From: an uncultured Lachnospiraceae bacterium | GTDB lineage: Bacteria; Bacillota; Clostridia; Lachnospirales; Lachnospiraceae | Assembly: GCA_947588995.1 (NCBI GenBank) | Contig: CANPZI010000012.1 | Location: 1-64,000, forward strand | DNA length: 64,000 bases | Reading direction: 5' to 3' | Part shown: one piece after another, positions 8,973-21,960 of the stretch | Position numbering within the stretch: the stretch's first letter is position 1 | Layout of the letters: each line of letters begins with the position of its first letter | Translations under genes and position numbers: made by a program | The notes under the pieces: model-generated | Database searches by the model: none | What the model was told of the DNA's origin: nothing | The model's input: the letters and a program-made list of their open reading frames with translations, nothing else

Positions 8973-10289
8973 TTATTTATTGTTTTTTTCGTTATACTGC
9001 TTCACCATATTCGCCTTGGACATCATGCTTCCCGGTTTGGCATTTTTGTTGTAATATTCCGTAGACTTTCTGACTGCCTCTTCTCTCTCCTCCTGCGTCA
9101 TATTCGGTTTGGACTGCGCTTTCGGAATACCGCTCACGTTCTTGGTATTCATATTGGCATAAGCCGCCATCTGCTGTGCCTTGATACCGGCCTTTTCCAT
9201 CTTCTTCTTGGCTTTTCCTTCATTCTTTTTGATGATTTCATCCAGATCCATCTTATCAATATGCTTATTGATCACAACCTGCTGAATACTTCTCACCACA
9301 GAACCGGCTACCCAGTACAGACCCATACCCGCGGGAAGCGTGTAGCAGAAAATGGCAGACATGATCGGCATCATCATATTCATGGTCTTCATGGACTGCA
9401 TCATGGCATTCTGCTGATCGCTTGCATTCCTGTTGTTCTGTTCCGTATCCTGCTGCGGCATCAGCTTGACATTGATCCACTGTGTCACCGCGGACAGGAC
9501 GGGGATTGACAGAGCCGCAATCACGAGCAGAAAGGAACGGGAAGCGATAGCCTCTTTCATCACATAGGAAGGAGAGTTGCCGATATTCAGTCCCAGAAAG
9601 CTGTTGTACTGATCGAGCAGGGAAAGCGTGTGGTCCACATCTGCCGACAGAGACGGAAATTTATCTTTGATGCTGAGCCATTCCGCGGTCGACGCCTTAT
9701 TGAGCACGTCGATAAACGTATTCTGTACATAAGAGGTTACGCCGCTTGTAAAAGACTCATTTGTAAACTGCCTGGCATACATGCGTGCCTGTGAAAAAGT
9801 CTGCACAAAGTCGGCGCTTCCCGCCTGTGCGATCAAATTGTCTACCAGAGGAAAAAAAGCTTCCTTAATCTTTGTCACATAGGCAGGCATACTGTAGATG
9901 ACACGATACAGGGCAAACAAAATCGGCATCTGAATCAACAGCTGCACACAGCTGCCGGAAGGAGACACGCCGTACTTTGCATAGACCGCTTTCGTCTCCA
10001 TATTCATAGCCATCATGGATTCATTGTCATTCTTGCCTTTATACTTTGCCTGAATCGCCTGCAGCTCCGGATTCATTTTGACGGACAGCTTGGAAAATTT
10101 CTGCTGCTTAATCGTCAGGGGCATCAGCAGAAGATAAATGACAATTGTAAATAAAATAATGGAAAGACCGATATTCGGAATGCCTATCTTGTCCAGCAAA
10201 ACGAATATACCTTCCATAATATAACCCAGAATCCTGGCAATAGGACCCACAATCCTGCCGGAATACTGAGTCAGTAGAATATCTGTCAC
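8973..10289 (-). CDS. yidC: Membrane protein insertase YidC/Oxa1
   Basis: A 438-residue polytopic membrane protein. It has an N-terminal membrane segment, the conserved MPLTIKQQKFSKLSVKMNPELQ coupling helix (shown in part), the QLLIQMPILFALYRVIY segment, a long extracytoplasmic loop, and a cytosolic basic tail rich in Lys and Asn. YidC inserts membrane proteins with or without SecYEG. There is no lipobox, unlike the Bacillus SpoIIIJ form, which is usual for clostridia. The basic tail may contact the ribosome. Confidence 0.95.
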   Translation of the reverse strand: MTDILLTQYSGRIVGPIARILGYIMEGIFVLLDKIGIPNIGLSIILFTIVIYLLLMPLTIKQQKFSKLSVKMNPELQAIQAKYKGKNDNESMMAMNMETKAVYAKYGVSPSGSCVQLLIQMPILFALYRVIYSMPAYVTKIKEAFFPLVDNLIAQAGSADFVQTFSQARMYARQFTNESFTSGVTSYVQNTFIDVLNKASTAEWLSIKDKFPSLSADVDHTLSLLDQYNSFLGLNIGNSPSYVMKEAIASRSFLLVIAALSIPVLSAVTQWINVKLMPQQDTEQNNRNASDQQNAMMQSMKTMNMMMPIMSAIFCYTLPAGMGLYWVAGSVVRSIQQVVINKHIDKMDLDEIIKKNEGKAKKKMEKAGIKAQQMAAYANMNTKNVSGIPKAQSKPNMTQEEREEAVRKSTEYYNKNAKPGSMMSKANMVKQYNEKNNK

Positions 10290-10321
10290 TAAGACTACCT
10301 CCTTAAACTTATATCCTGTCT

Positions 10322-10531
10322 TTACGGAACAGGATCATAACCGCCTTTTGAAAAAGGATTACATCTGCATATCCTCCACAAAGCCATAAGACCGCCCTTG
10401 AAAGCGCCATATTTTTCGACCGCTTCCAGTCCATACTCCGAACAGGTCGGAAAATAAGGACACTTTGTACGCTTCATCGGAGAGATATACTTTCTGTAAC
10501 ATTTAATCAGAAAAATCAATAATTTTTTCAT
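10322..10531 (-). CDS. yidD: Membrane protein insertion efficiency factor YidD
   Basis: A 69-residue protein with the full family signature: [31 protein letters not shown] and [13 protein letters not shown] with its conserved Cys residues. It lies between rnpA and yidC, the usual place, and is thought to help YidC-dependent insertion. Confidence 0.95.
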   Translation of the reverse strand: MKKLLIFLIKCYRKYISPMKRTKCPYFPTCSEYGLEAVEKYGAFKGGLMALWRICRCNPFSKGGYDPVP

Positions 10532-10539
10532 ATCAATTT

Positions 10540-10899
10540 CTAATTGTCCTCATCATAGAAATAAATCTTAATCATATGATGAAGCTTTGAAAGATGTAAC
10601 AGCGCGCGCTCAATCTCCGCGTATCCGGCCGAAGCGGCGCTCTTTCTCGCAACGACTACTATATCTAAACCACTATTAAATATATTTTCATGTAGCCGGT
10701 AACTCTCTCTCACCAGCCTGGCGAACTTGTGTCTCACAACACTGTTGCCCACCTTTTTGCTGGCGGAAATTCCCAGTCTGTTTACGTTCATGTTGTTTTT
10801 CCACACATACATTACCAGATACTTATCGGCAAAACTTCTGCCGTTCTCATAAACATTCCGGAAATCGCTGTTCTTCTTCAGGGACTCTGAAAATAGCAT
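10540..10899 (-). CDS. rnpA: Ribonuclease P protein component
   Basis: A 119-residue basic protein. RnpA binds the RNase P RNA and helps 5' processing of tRNA precursors. It begins [19 protein letters not shown] and contains the RNR-like motif region [28 protein letters not shown] (shown in parts), with the family pattern at [13 protein letters not shown]. The frame opens 13 codons earlier, but AAAGGTG about ten bases before the ATG at 10899 and the family length decide this start. It follows rpmH after a short hairpin. Confidence 0.95.
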   Translation of the reverse strand: MLFSESLKKNSDFRNVYENGRSFADKYLVMYVWKNNMNVNRLGISASKKVGNSVVRHKFARLVRESYRLHENIFNSGLDIVVVARKSAASAGYAEIERALLHLSKLHHMIKIYFYDEDN

Positions 10900-10922
10900 T
10901 TTCAAACGCACCTTTCCGTAGA

Positions 10923-10947
10923 GAAAAATAGACCACAAAAATGCGGT
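10923..10947 (-). terminator. Hairpin with U-run between rpmH and rnpA, likely attenuator
   Basis: Directly after the rpmH stop the minus strand reads GACCGC-ATTTTT-GTGGTC, a 6-bp stem with one G-U pair, followed by TATTTTT. Being weak, it would lower rather than stop read-through into rnpA, matching the excess of L34 needed over RNase P protein. Confidence 0.55.
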
Positions 10948-11082
10948 CTATGCTGATAATCTCTTTCTTCCCTTTGCGCGTCTTGCCTTGAGCACTTTTC
11001 TTCCGCCCGCGGTACTCATTCTCTTTCTGAATCCGTGTACTTTGGATCTCTGCCTTTTCTTAGGCTGAAAAGTCATTTTCAT
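10948..11082 (-). CDS. rpmH: 50S ribosomal protein L34
   Basis: A 44-residue, strongly basic protein that reads [20 protein letters not shown] at its start and ends GRKRLSA, a full-length L34. AGGAGGTG lies eight bases before the ATG at 11082. It is the first gene of the leftward operon from oriC. It is short and easily missed, but the identity is clear. Confidence 0.98.
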   Translation of the reverse strand: MKMTFQPKKRQRSKVHGFRKRMSTAGGRKVLKARRAKGRKRLSA

Positions 11083-11099
11083 ATCGATGCACCTCCTTC

Positions 11100-11420
11100 T
11101 GCAAACCTTACATATATATAAGGTAGATATTTTACTGTCATATTAGGAAAAACAACATGTTGATTATATATAATTTGCGAAGAAACGTCAAGTAAAACCG
11201 TACATTTTTTCTATCCACTTTACATAAATATATCCACAAAATGTGCATAAGATGTGAATAACTTGAAATTCATCTGTTAATAACTTTATTTTTCCCATAA
11301 AAACAGATAAGAAAAAGCGTTGATAATCATTTTTAAAGTTATACACAAGGGTTTCACAGATGATAAAAAATATGTAAACCTGTTGATAAAAATGAATCTA
11401 TATATGTGGACAACTATCAT
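11100..11420. other. oriC part 1: DnaA-box cluster between rpmH and dnaA
   Basis: This AT-rich non-coding stretch holds several DnaA-box-like 9-mers: CTATCCACT (11212), ATATCCACA (11230), the reverse of TTATGCACA (11242), the reverse of TTATTCACA (11253), TTATACACA (11339) and the reverse of TTGTCCACA (11405). Gene direction flips here (minus to the left, plus to the right), as expected at a bidirectional origin. The rpmH promoter should also lie here. Confidence 0.75.
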
Positions 11421-11449
11421 TTGAATTTTTGAGATATTTATATTATTAT
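11421..11449 (+). promoter_or_regulatory. Probable dnaA promoter
   Basis: TTGAAT at 11421-11426 and TATTAT at 11444-11449 with a 17-base spacer. A DnaA-box-like site (11405-11413) abuts the -35, consistent with autoregulation by DnaA. The leader to the dnaA ATG is about 70 bases. Confidence 0.55.
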
Positions 11450-11526
11450 ATATGGTAGGATATTTTCGATGTGGTATATCTGCATGGAAAGACAGCGCAA
11501 TGTTATTTATTGTATGAGGTTTCGAT

Positions 11527-12888
11527 ATGGATACAATCAAGGAAAACTGGGATTTAATCAAACAGACGCTGCGGAAAGAATATGAGCTCTCCGATATCTC
11601 TTATTCTACCTGGATCGAGCCTCTCAATTTTCACGAAGTTAAGGATAACGTAGTCACAATCATGATTCCGTCTGACCAGGCACATGCCCTGAATTATATT
11701 TCTTCCAAATATAAGATTTTTTTTCAGGTGACCATCGCGGAGATGATGAATCATACCTACGATATTGACTTTATCCTGGAATCCGATGCCATAAATGAGT
11801 CTTCAAGCGACGTTCTTCCGTCCAAAAAGACTATTTACAATATCAACTATGAGAACGCAAACTTAAATCCTAAATATAAATTTGACACTTTTGTGGTGGG
11901 AAGCAACAACAGATTCGCACACTCCGCCTGTCTGGCAGTGGCGGAATCTCCCGGAAATGTATATAATCCTCTCTATATATACGGAGGGGCCGGTCTGGGC
12001 AAAACGCACCTGATCCACTCCATAGGCCACTTTATTTTGGGACAGAACCCGAATATGAAAATCCTGTACGTCACTTCAGAAGCTTTTACCAACGAAGTGA
12101 TTGACAGCATCAGAAGCGGCGATGCCAAGAAAATGAGCAAATTCCGCGAAAAATACAGAAATGTGGATGTCCTCATGATCGACGATATCCAATTTATCAT
12201 CGGTAAGGAGAGTACCCAGGAAGAATTCTTCCACACTTTCAATACGCTGCACGCGGCAGGCAAACAGGTTATCTTATCCTCCGATAAACCGCCGAAAGAC
12301 ATGGATACGCTGGAAGAACGAATCCGTTCCCGGTTTGAATGGGGACTGGTGGCCGATATTCAGCCGCCTGACTATGAGACAAGAATGGCAATTCTCAGAA
12401 AAAACGCAGACATATATAATAAGAAGATAGACGATGAAGTTTTCCAGTATATTGCCAACAATATCAAATCCAACATCAGAGAGCTGGAGGGGGCTTTCAA
12501 CAAAATCATCGCTTTCTCAAAATTGAATAAAGTGGATATCAACATGGCTTACGCGGAGGAAGCGCTGAAAGATGTGATCTATCCAAATCAGCCGAAAGTA
12601 GTTACTCCCTCTCTCATCATAGAAGTGGTGGCGGAACATTTCGGCGTCAATCCGCAGGATATCACTTCCCAGAAGAGAAATTCCGAGTTTGTGCTGCCCA
12701 GACAGATTGTGATGTATCTGTGCAGAAATATCATTGGCATGTCTCTCGCGGATATCGCCAAACTCCTCGGCAAAAAAGATCACACGACAGTTATCCACGG
12801 TATCAAAAAGATAACCTCAGAAGTTGAGACAGATGAAGAGATAAAAAATAAAATAGATATCATCAGAAAGAAAATTAATCCCTCCTGA
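11527..12888 (+). CDS. dnaA: Chromosomal replication initiator protein DnaA
   Basis: A 453-residue initiator. Domain I is at 1-85, domain II is short, the AAA+ domain starts near KYKFDTFVVGSNNRFAHSA with Walker A GGAGLGKTHL and Walker B VLMIDDIQF, and domain IV ends with the DnaA signature LADIAKLLGKKDHTTVIHG that binds DnaA boxes. It lies between the two box clusters, the usual clostridial arrangement. An internal TTATCCACG near 12790 is part of the signature codons and need not act as a box. Confidence 0.98.
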   Translation: MDTIKENWDLIKQTLRKEYELSDISYSTWIEPLNFHEVKDNVVTIMIPSDQAHALNYISSKYKIFFQVTIAEMMNHTYDIDFILESDAINESSSDVLPSKKTIYNINYENANLNPKYKFDTFVVGSNNRFAHSACLAVAESPGNVYNPLYIYGGAGLGKTHLIHSIGHFILGQNPNMKILYVTSEAFTNEVIDSIRSGDAKKMSKFREKYRNVDVLMIDDIQFIIGKESTQEEFFHTFNTLHAAGKQVILSSDKPPKDMDTLEERIRSRFEWGLVADIQPPDYETRMAILRKNADIYNKKIDDEVFQYIANNIKSNIRELEGAFNKIIAFSKLNKVDINMAYAEEALKDVIYPNQPKVVTPSLIIEVVAEHFGVNPQDITSQKRNSEFVLPRQIVMYLCRNIIGMSLADIAKLLGKKDHTTVIHGIKKITSEVETDEEIKNKIDIIRKKINPS

Positions 12889-13084
12889 TATCCACAGAAA
12901 TTTCTGAGGTATTTGAAGTTTTTCACAACTTAATCGTTTTCATTTTCATTGAAAAATAGTATAATAGATAAGGTTATACACATATCAACACCTATTATGA
13001 TTAAGATTACGAAATACTTTATCAATAATATACCTCGCGGCGGTCAAAAAATCATTCACGGATAAGAAAGGAAGTTATACACGA
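12889..13084. other. oriC part 2: boxes, candidate unwinding region and dnaN promoter
   Basis: The dnaA-dnaN spacer has box-like sites at 12889 (ATATCCACA), 12974 (TTATACACA) and 13075 (TTATACACG). Next to the 12974 box, the minus strand reads CTTATCTATTATACTATTTT, which resembles the DnaA-trio array of the Bacillus unwinding region. A TTTTCA-17-TATAAT promoter (12937-12965) can serve dnaN, so promoter and unwinding element overlap. The trio reading is tentative. Confidence 0.55.
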
Positions 13085-14194
13085 ATGAAAATCATATGCA
13101 CGAAATCAAATCTTTTAAGTGGTGTACAGACAGTATCCAAAGCTGTTCCGAGCAAGACGACCATGTCTATTCTGGAATGTATTCTGGTTGACACGAGAAA
13201 CGGAGAAATTAAACTGACGGCAAACGACATGGAACTGGGCATAGAGACGGTGATAGACGGTGAGATTGTCGAAAAGGGTATGATTGCACTCGATGCAAAG
13301 ATATTCTTTGAGATTGTCAGAAAGCTTCCCGACAATGATATCACGATCACAACAAATGATTCTTATATGACGACGATTACCTGTGAAAAGGCCAAGTTCA
13401 ATATTATCGGAAAATCAGGAGAAGATTTTTCTTTTCTGCCTGAGATTGAAAGAAATGACAGTATTATAATATCGCAGTTTACCCTGAAAGAGGTTGTGAG
13501 GCAGACGATCTTCTCCATTGCGGACAATGACAATAACAGGCTGATGACGGGAGAACTCTTTGAGATCAACAATGATATTTTGAGGGTGGTGTCTCTGGAC
13601 GGGCATCGTATTTCCATCAGAAAGATTGCTCTCAAGAATTTTTACGCGGACAAGAAAGTCATTGTGCCGGGTAAAACGCTCAGTGAAGTGAGCAAGATTG
13701 TCTCCGGCGATATGGACAAAGATGTCAATATTTACTTTACGGACAGACATATTCTGTTTGAGTTTGACAGGACAATCGTCGTATCAAGGCTGATCGAAGG
13801 AGAATATTTCAATATCAACCAGATGCTCTCCAGCGATTATGAGACGAAAGTGAAAATTAACAAAAAAGAACTTCTCGACTGTATCGACAGAGCGACTCTT
13901 TTGGTAAAAGAGGGAGATAAAAAACCGATTATTATCAATATCACGGACGGTTCCATGGAACTTAAGATGAACTCTACGGTGGGAAGTATGGATGAAGAGA
14001 TCGATATCGCCAAGGAAGGCAAGGACTTGATGATTGGTTTTAATCCCAAATTTTTGATCGATTCTCTCCGTGTGATCGACGATGAAGAAGTTGATCTGTA
14101 TATGGTAAATCCGAAAGCTCCCTGCTTTATCAGAAACGCGGAGGAATCTTATATCTATGTGATTCTTCCGGTGAACTTCACGACGGTGAGCTGA
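13085..14194 (+). CDS. dnaN: DNA polymerase III sliding clamp, beta subunit
   Basis: A 369-residue protein with the three-domain clamp layout. The start MKIICTKSNLLSGVQTVSKAV and the LLAE-like VSRLIEGEYF block, the SLDGHRISIR motif in domain 2 and the C-terminal YIYVILPVNF are all family features. It forms the ring that holds polymerase on DNA. AAGGAAG precedes the ATG. It is the second gene of the rightward operon and continues into the S4 gene after 8 bases. Confidence 0.97.
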   Translation: MKIICTKSNLLSGVQTVSKAVPSKTTMSILECILVDTRNGEIKLTANDMELGIETVIDGEIVEKGMIALDAKIFFEIVRKLPDNDITITTNDSYMTTITCEKAKFNIIGKSGEDFSFLPEIERNDSIIISQFTLKEVVRQTIFSIADNDNNRLMTGELFEINNDILRVVSLDGHRISIRKIALKNFYADKKVIVPGKTLSEVSKIVSGDMDKDVNIYFTDRHILFEFDRTIVVSRLIEGEYFNINQMLSSDYETKVKINKKELLDCIDRATLLVKEGDKKPIIINITDGSMELKMNSTVGSMDEEIDIAKEGKDLMIGFNPKFLIDSLRVIDDEEVDLYMVNPKAPCFIRNAEESYIYVILPVNFTTVS

Positions 14195-14202
14195 GCATAA
14201 CA

Positions 14203-14421
14203 ATGAAAAATATGGAAATAATCAGGATTAGAGATGATTATATTAAACTTGGCCAGGTCTTGAAACTGGCCGGGCTGGTCGATTCCGGCGTAGATGCCAA
14301 AATAGAGATACAGGAAGGCTTCGTCAAGGTGAACGGTGAAGTGGAACTGCAGCGCGGCAGAAAGATACATGTCGGAGATATCATAGAATTTGACGGAAAA
14401 CTGGTTAAGGTAGAAAACTGA
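14203..14421 (+). CDS. yaaA: S4-domain RNA-binding protein (YaaA/RlbA type)
   Basis: A 72-residue single S4 domain: LGQVLKLAGLVDSGVDAKI, then the VKVNGEVELQRGRKIHVGD turn. This small protein sits between dnaN and recF in most Firmicutes and is thought to act in ribosome assembly. Its TGA stop overlaps the recF ATG by one base, so the two are translationally coupled. Confidence 0.92.
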   Translation: MKNMEIIRIRDDYIKLGQVLKLAGLVDSGVDAKIEIQEGFVKVNGEVELQRGRKIHVGDIIEFDGKLVKVEN

Positions 14422-15509
14422 TGATTATAAAATCATTGGAGTTGGCTGATTTCAGAAATTACGACTCTCTACATATCGATTTCAGCAGCGGCACCAATAT
14501 TCTGTACGGAGATAATGCGCAGGGCAAGACAAACATCCTGGAAGCAATCTATCTGTCCGCTACCACGAAATCTCATAAGGGAAGTAAAGATAAAGATATC
14601 GTAAATTTCCACAAAGAGGAATCCCATATCAGAACTTATCTTGAAAAAGAAGATGTCGAGATCAGGGTGGATATGCATCTTCGCAAGAATAAGTCAAAGG
14701 GAATTGCGATAGACGGACAGAAAATCAAAAAAGCGGCGGAGTTATTAGGTTTGCTGAATGTAGTTTTCTTTTCTCCTGAGGACCTGAGTATTATCAAGAA
14801 CGGTCCGGCAGAGAGAAGAAGATTTGCGGATATGGAATTATGCCAGCTGGATCAGTTTTATCTCTATAATCTGAATCACTATAACAGGATTGTAAATCAG
14901 CGCAACAAGCTTCTCAAAGATATGTATTTTAATCCGTCTCTCAGGGATACGTTGACAATCTGGGATTCTCAGTTGATCTCTTTTGGGAGTAAAATTATTG
15001 AGAGAAGAAAGCTCTTTGCGGAACAGTTAAATGAGATTATTCTGGATATTCACAAAAAATTGTCGGGCGGAAAAGAAGAGCTTGTGATCTGTTATGAACC
15101 TGATGTTCTGATCGAAGATTATGAGAAGAGTCTTTTGGAAAATCAGGAGAGAGATATCAAGTTAAAACAGACTGCGACAGGTCCTCACAGAGATGATTTT
15201 TCTTTTATTGTAAACGGTATTGATATTCGGAAATTCGGCTCTCAGGGGCAGCAGCGCACGGCTGCGTTATCCTTGAAGTTGTCGGAGATTGAGCTGGTCA
15301 GAAAAATGACGAAAGACAATCCCGTGCTTCTTCTGGATGACGTGCTGTCGGAACTTGACAGCAGCAGGCAGAATTATCTGCTGAGCACAATCGGCGACAT
15401 CCAGACAATCATCACCTGTACAGGTCTGGACGAATTTGTAAATAACAGGTTTGAGATTGACCGGGTTTTTCATATTGAGAACGGAAAAATAGTTGACAGA
15501 GATATTTAG
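14421..15509 (+). CDS. recF: DNA replication and repair protein RecF
   Basis: A 362-residue SMC-like ATPase. Walker A is GDNAQGKTNILEAIY, the signature region is FGSQGQQRTAALSLKLSE and Walker B is VLLLDDVLSELD. RecF helps load RecA at gaps by antagonising SSB with RecO and RecR. Length and gene order are standard. Confidence 0.97.
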   Translation: MIIKSLELADFRNYDSLHIDFSSGTNILYGDNAQGKTNILEAIYLSATTKSHKGSKDKDIVNFHKEESHIRTYLEKEDVEIRVDMHLRKNKSKGIAIDGQKIKKAAELLGLLNVVFFSPEDLSIIKNGPAERRRFADMELCQLDQFYLYNLNHYNRIVNQRNKLLKDMYFNPSLRDTLTIWDSQLISFGSKIIERRKLFAEQLNEIILDIHKKLSGGKEELVICYEPDVLIEDYEKSLLENQERDIKLKQTATGPHRDDFSFIVNGIDIRKFGSQGQQRTAALSLKLSEIELVRKMTKDNPVLLLDDVLSELDSSRQNYLLSTIGDIQTIITCTGLDEFVNNRFEIDRVFHIENGKIVDRDI

Positions 15510-15517
15510 GTCCTTAG

Positions 15518-17452
<1,935 letters not shown>

Positions 17453-17527
17453 TGAAAAACACTCCGAGACGGGGATAAGTGTGAAAAATCACATGAATTG
17501 GATGATTTTTCGGGATGAGGATGAATA

Positions 17528-20095
<2,568 letters not shown>

Positions 20096-20123
20096 CAGAC
20101 CTTGTTTGGCTGCGCCGCCTATC

Positions 20124-20180
20124 TATGAGCAGAGATCAAGATTTGCCCTTGCGGGCTCAGACAGTTGATCTCTGCTCATA
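20124..20180. repeat. Perfect 16-bp inverted repeat after gyrA
   Basis: TATGAGCAGAGATCAA (20124-20139) is exactly mirrored at 20165-20180. The 25-base loop contains a second small hairpin GCCC-TTGC-GGGC. No U-run follows, so it is not a classical terminator. The rest of the 20096-20399 gap holds only a promoter; an open frame at 20125-20370 lacks a ribosome site and is not called. Confidence 0.7.
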
Positions 20181-20316
20181 CTATGCTCGCAAAACTACGG
20201 AAATCTGCCAAATGTCTGCTTGTGAGAACTGCCACCGAAAAGAATATTGTTCAATCAAATTGATTAGATTTTGGTATTTCATTCTAAGTTGGAGTAAAGA
20301 TATTGACATTGGACTC

Positions 20317-20345
20317 TTGACAATACCGTTTAGAAGTGGTATAAA
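20317..20345 (+). promoter_or_regulatory. Strong promoter of the peroxide-response operon
   Basis: A consensus TTGACA (20317-20322), 17-base spacer and TATAAA (20340-20345). A second TTGACA lies 14 bases upstream. No classical OhrR operator was recognised, so how the local OhrR binds is open. Confidence 0.75.
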
Positions 20346-20399
20346 AATCTTATCAATAGCGCGAGATTAAATCTTGTATAAATGATAGGAGGTTATGGT

Positions 20400-20939
20400 A
20401 TGGGGATTTATGATTTCAAAATCAAAGCGCAGGACGGCAGCGAAGTTGCCCTGTCGGATTATCAGGGAAAGGTGCTGCTGATCGTCAACACGGCGACCGG
20501 CTGCGGATTTACGCCGCAGTACGACGAACTGCAGGATCTATATGAACTGCACCAGAAAGACGGGCTCGAAATCCTGGATTTTCCCTGCAACCAGTTTGCC
20601 GGACAGGCGCCGGGCAGCGACGAGGAGATCCACAGCTTCTGCACCGGGCGTTACGGCATCACTTTTCCGCAGTTCGCCAAGATCGACGTCAACGGGGAAA
20701 ATGCGATTCCGCTTTACAAATATCTCACAGAGAATACTACGTTTGGAGGGTTTAGCGGCCCGATGGGATTGATGTTGAAGGGTGTCGTCAAGAAGATGGA
20801 CAAGGATTACAAAAACAACGGCAATATCAAGTGGAATTTTACGAAATTCCTGATTGACAGAAACGGTGAGATTGTCGCCCGCTTCGAGCCGACCGAATCG
20901 CTTGATACGGTTAAAGAGAAAGTAGAGGAGATTTTGTAA
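20400..20939 (+). CDS. Glutathione peroxidase family thiol peroxidase (Cys type)
   Basis: A 179-residue GPx-fold peroxidase. The active site reads NTATGCGFTPQY with Cys encoded by TGC, not selenocysteine; the second motif LDFPCNQFAGQ provides the Gln and a likely resolving Cys, and WNFTKFLID supplies the catalytic Trp and Asn. Bacterial Cys-GPx enzymes usually use thioredoxin rather than glutathione to reduce peroxides. The longest frame starts at 20382, but AGGAGG seven bases before the ATG at 20400 decides the start. It leads an operon with flavodoxin and OhrR. Confidence 0.93.
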   Translation: MGIYDFKIKAQDGSEVALSDYQGKVLLIVNTATGCGFTPQYDELQDLYELHQKDGLEILDFPCNQFAGQAPGSDEEIHSFCTGRYGITFPQFAKIDVNGENAIPLYKYLTENTTFGGFSGPMGLMLKGVVKKMDKDYKNNGNIKWNFTKFLIDRNGEIVARFEPTESLDTVKEKVEEIL

Positions 20940-20968
20940 TTTTTTTGCAGACAAGGAGGAAGTTTCAT

Positions 20969-21376
20969 ATGAATATAGCAGTGCGGTACTATTCAAGAGG
21001 CGGCAACACGGCGAAGATTGCAAAGGCGATCGCGGAGGCTGTCGGCGTGGAGGCAAAAACGGTGTCTGAGCCGTTGAGCGGGGATGTGGATATCCTGTTT
21101 CTCGGCAGCGCGCCCTATGCTTTCGATGTTGACGACGAGGTAAAGAAATTTATCCAAGGCATTGAGGTATCTGTCGGTAAGGTCGTGAATTTCAGTACTT
21201 CCGCCGCCGTCAAATCCACCCGCAAATATGTGGAGAAACTGTTTGCGGAGAAAAAGATTCCCGTCGCCGAAGAAGAGTTTTCCTGCAGGGGCGCTTTTGC
21301 GATGCTCCACAAAGGCAAACCGGATGAGAGCGATCAAAAGGCTGCCGCTGACTTTGCCAGGAAAGTTATATCATAG
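20969..21376 (+). CDS. Flavodoxin-like protein
   Basis: A 135-residue small FMN-binding-type protein. The N-terminal loop YYSRGGNTAKIAKAIAE matches the phosphate-binding loop of flavodoxins (T/S-x-T/G-x-N-T), and LFLGSAPYAFD and FSTSAAVKSTRKYV follow as in the flavodoxin_4-like group. It may pass electrons for thiol reduction or act as a small oxidoreductase. The ATG at 20969 follows AGGAGGAAG. It lies 29 bases after the peroxidase and 15 before ohrR, clearly one transcript. Confidence 0.85.
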   Translation: MNIAVRYYSRGGNTAKIAKAIAEAVGVEAKTVSEPLSGDVDILFLGSAPYAFDVDDEVKKFIQGIEVSVGKVVNFSTSAAVKSTRKYVEKLFAEKKIPVAEEEFSCRGAFAMLHKGKPDESDQKAAADFARKVIS

Positions 21377-21391
21377 GGAGAAACGAGTGTG

Positions 21392-21841
21392 ATGGCGGAT
21401 CAATTCGATTCTCTGAAACTGAAAAACCAGATCTGTTTTCCTCTCTATGCCTGTGCAAAAGAGATTGTGAAAGCGTATAAGCCCTATCTGGACGAACTTG
21501 ATCTCACCTACACGCAGTATATCACCATGATGGTGATGTGGGAACATAAGGAATTGCGGGTAAAAGAGGTCGGCAGATACTTGTATCTCGATTCCAGCAC
21601 GCTGACACCGCTTTTGAAGCGTCTGGAGGAAAAGGGATATGTGGCGAGACGCCGCTCGACGGAGGATGAGCGGGACCTGATTGTTTCTGTCACGGAGCGC
21701 GGTGAAGCGCTGCGCGAAAGGGCGCTGACCGTGCCGGAGCGCCTTGCGGCCTGTGTGAAGATCGAGCCCGAGAAAGCGCAGACACTCTATGAGATTCTGT
21801 ATGAACTGCTTGATAAGCTGGGTGCGGGAGACGGAACATAA
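21392..21841 (+). CDS. ohrR: MarR-family organic peroxide sensor OhrR
   Basis: A 149-residue winged-helix regulator. The N-terminus has LKNQICFPLYACAKEIV with the reactive Cys at position 15, exactly as in Bacillus OhrR, then AYKPYLDELDLTYTQYITMMV, and a recognition-helix/wing region LYLDSSTLTPLLKRLEEKGYV-RRRSTEDERD. Oxidation of that Cys releases the repressor from DNA. A GTG three bases earlier could also start it, but the ATG puts Cys at 15. It probably represses its own operon, which encodes a peroxidase. Confidence 0.92.
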   Translation: MADQFDSLKLKNQICFPLYACAKEIVKAYKPYLDELDLTYTQYITMMVMWEHKELRVKEVGRYLYLDSSTLTPLLKRLEEKGYVARRRSTEDERDLIVSVTERGEALRERALTVPERLAACVKIEPEKAQTLYEILYELLDKLGAGDGT

Positions 21842-21846
21842 TTTCT

Positions 21847-21920
21847 TTTTTTGTTGTGACGGCAGACCGACGCACAATACAAGCGGGAAATTATTTTTCC
21901 TTTTTTATTGTGACGGCAGA
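21847..21920 (+). repeat. 20-bp direct repeat between ohrR and the phosphoesterase gene
   Basis: TTTTTTGTTGTGACGGCAGA (21847-21866) recurs at 21901-21920 with one change (A for G at position 7), 54 bases later. Each copy places a T-run before TTGTGACGGCAGA. Role unknown. Confidence 0.55.
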
Positions 21921-21960
21921 GCGGATTATGGTAAGAGAAAATAATAATTGAGGGAGCACT

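Noticed and set aside
11083-11526. Small genes or tRNA in the origin region
   Set aside because: Only AT-rich sequence with DnaA-box-like sites; no cloverleaf or ribosome site with a sensible frame.
20125-20370. 81-codon frame after gyrA
   Set aside because: Starts inside the inverted repeat, has no ribosome site, overlaps the peroxidase promoter and resembles no family.
20487-20522. Possible selenocysteine in the glutathione-peroxidase-like protein
   Set aside because: The active-site codon is TGC (Cys), with no in-frame TGA.
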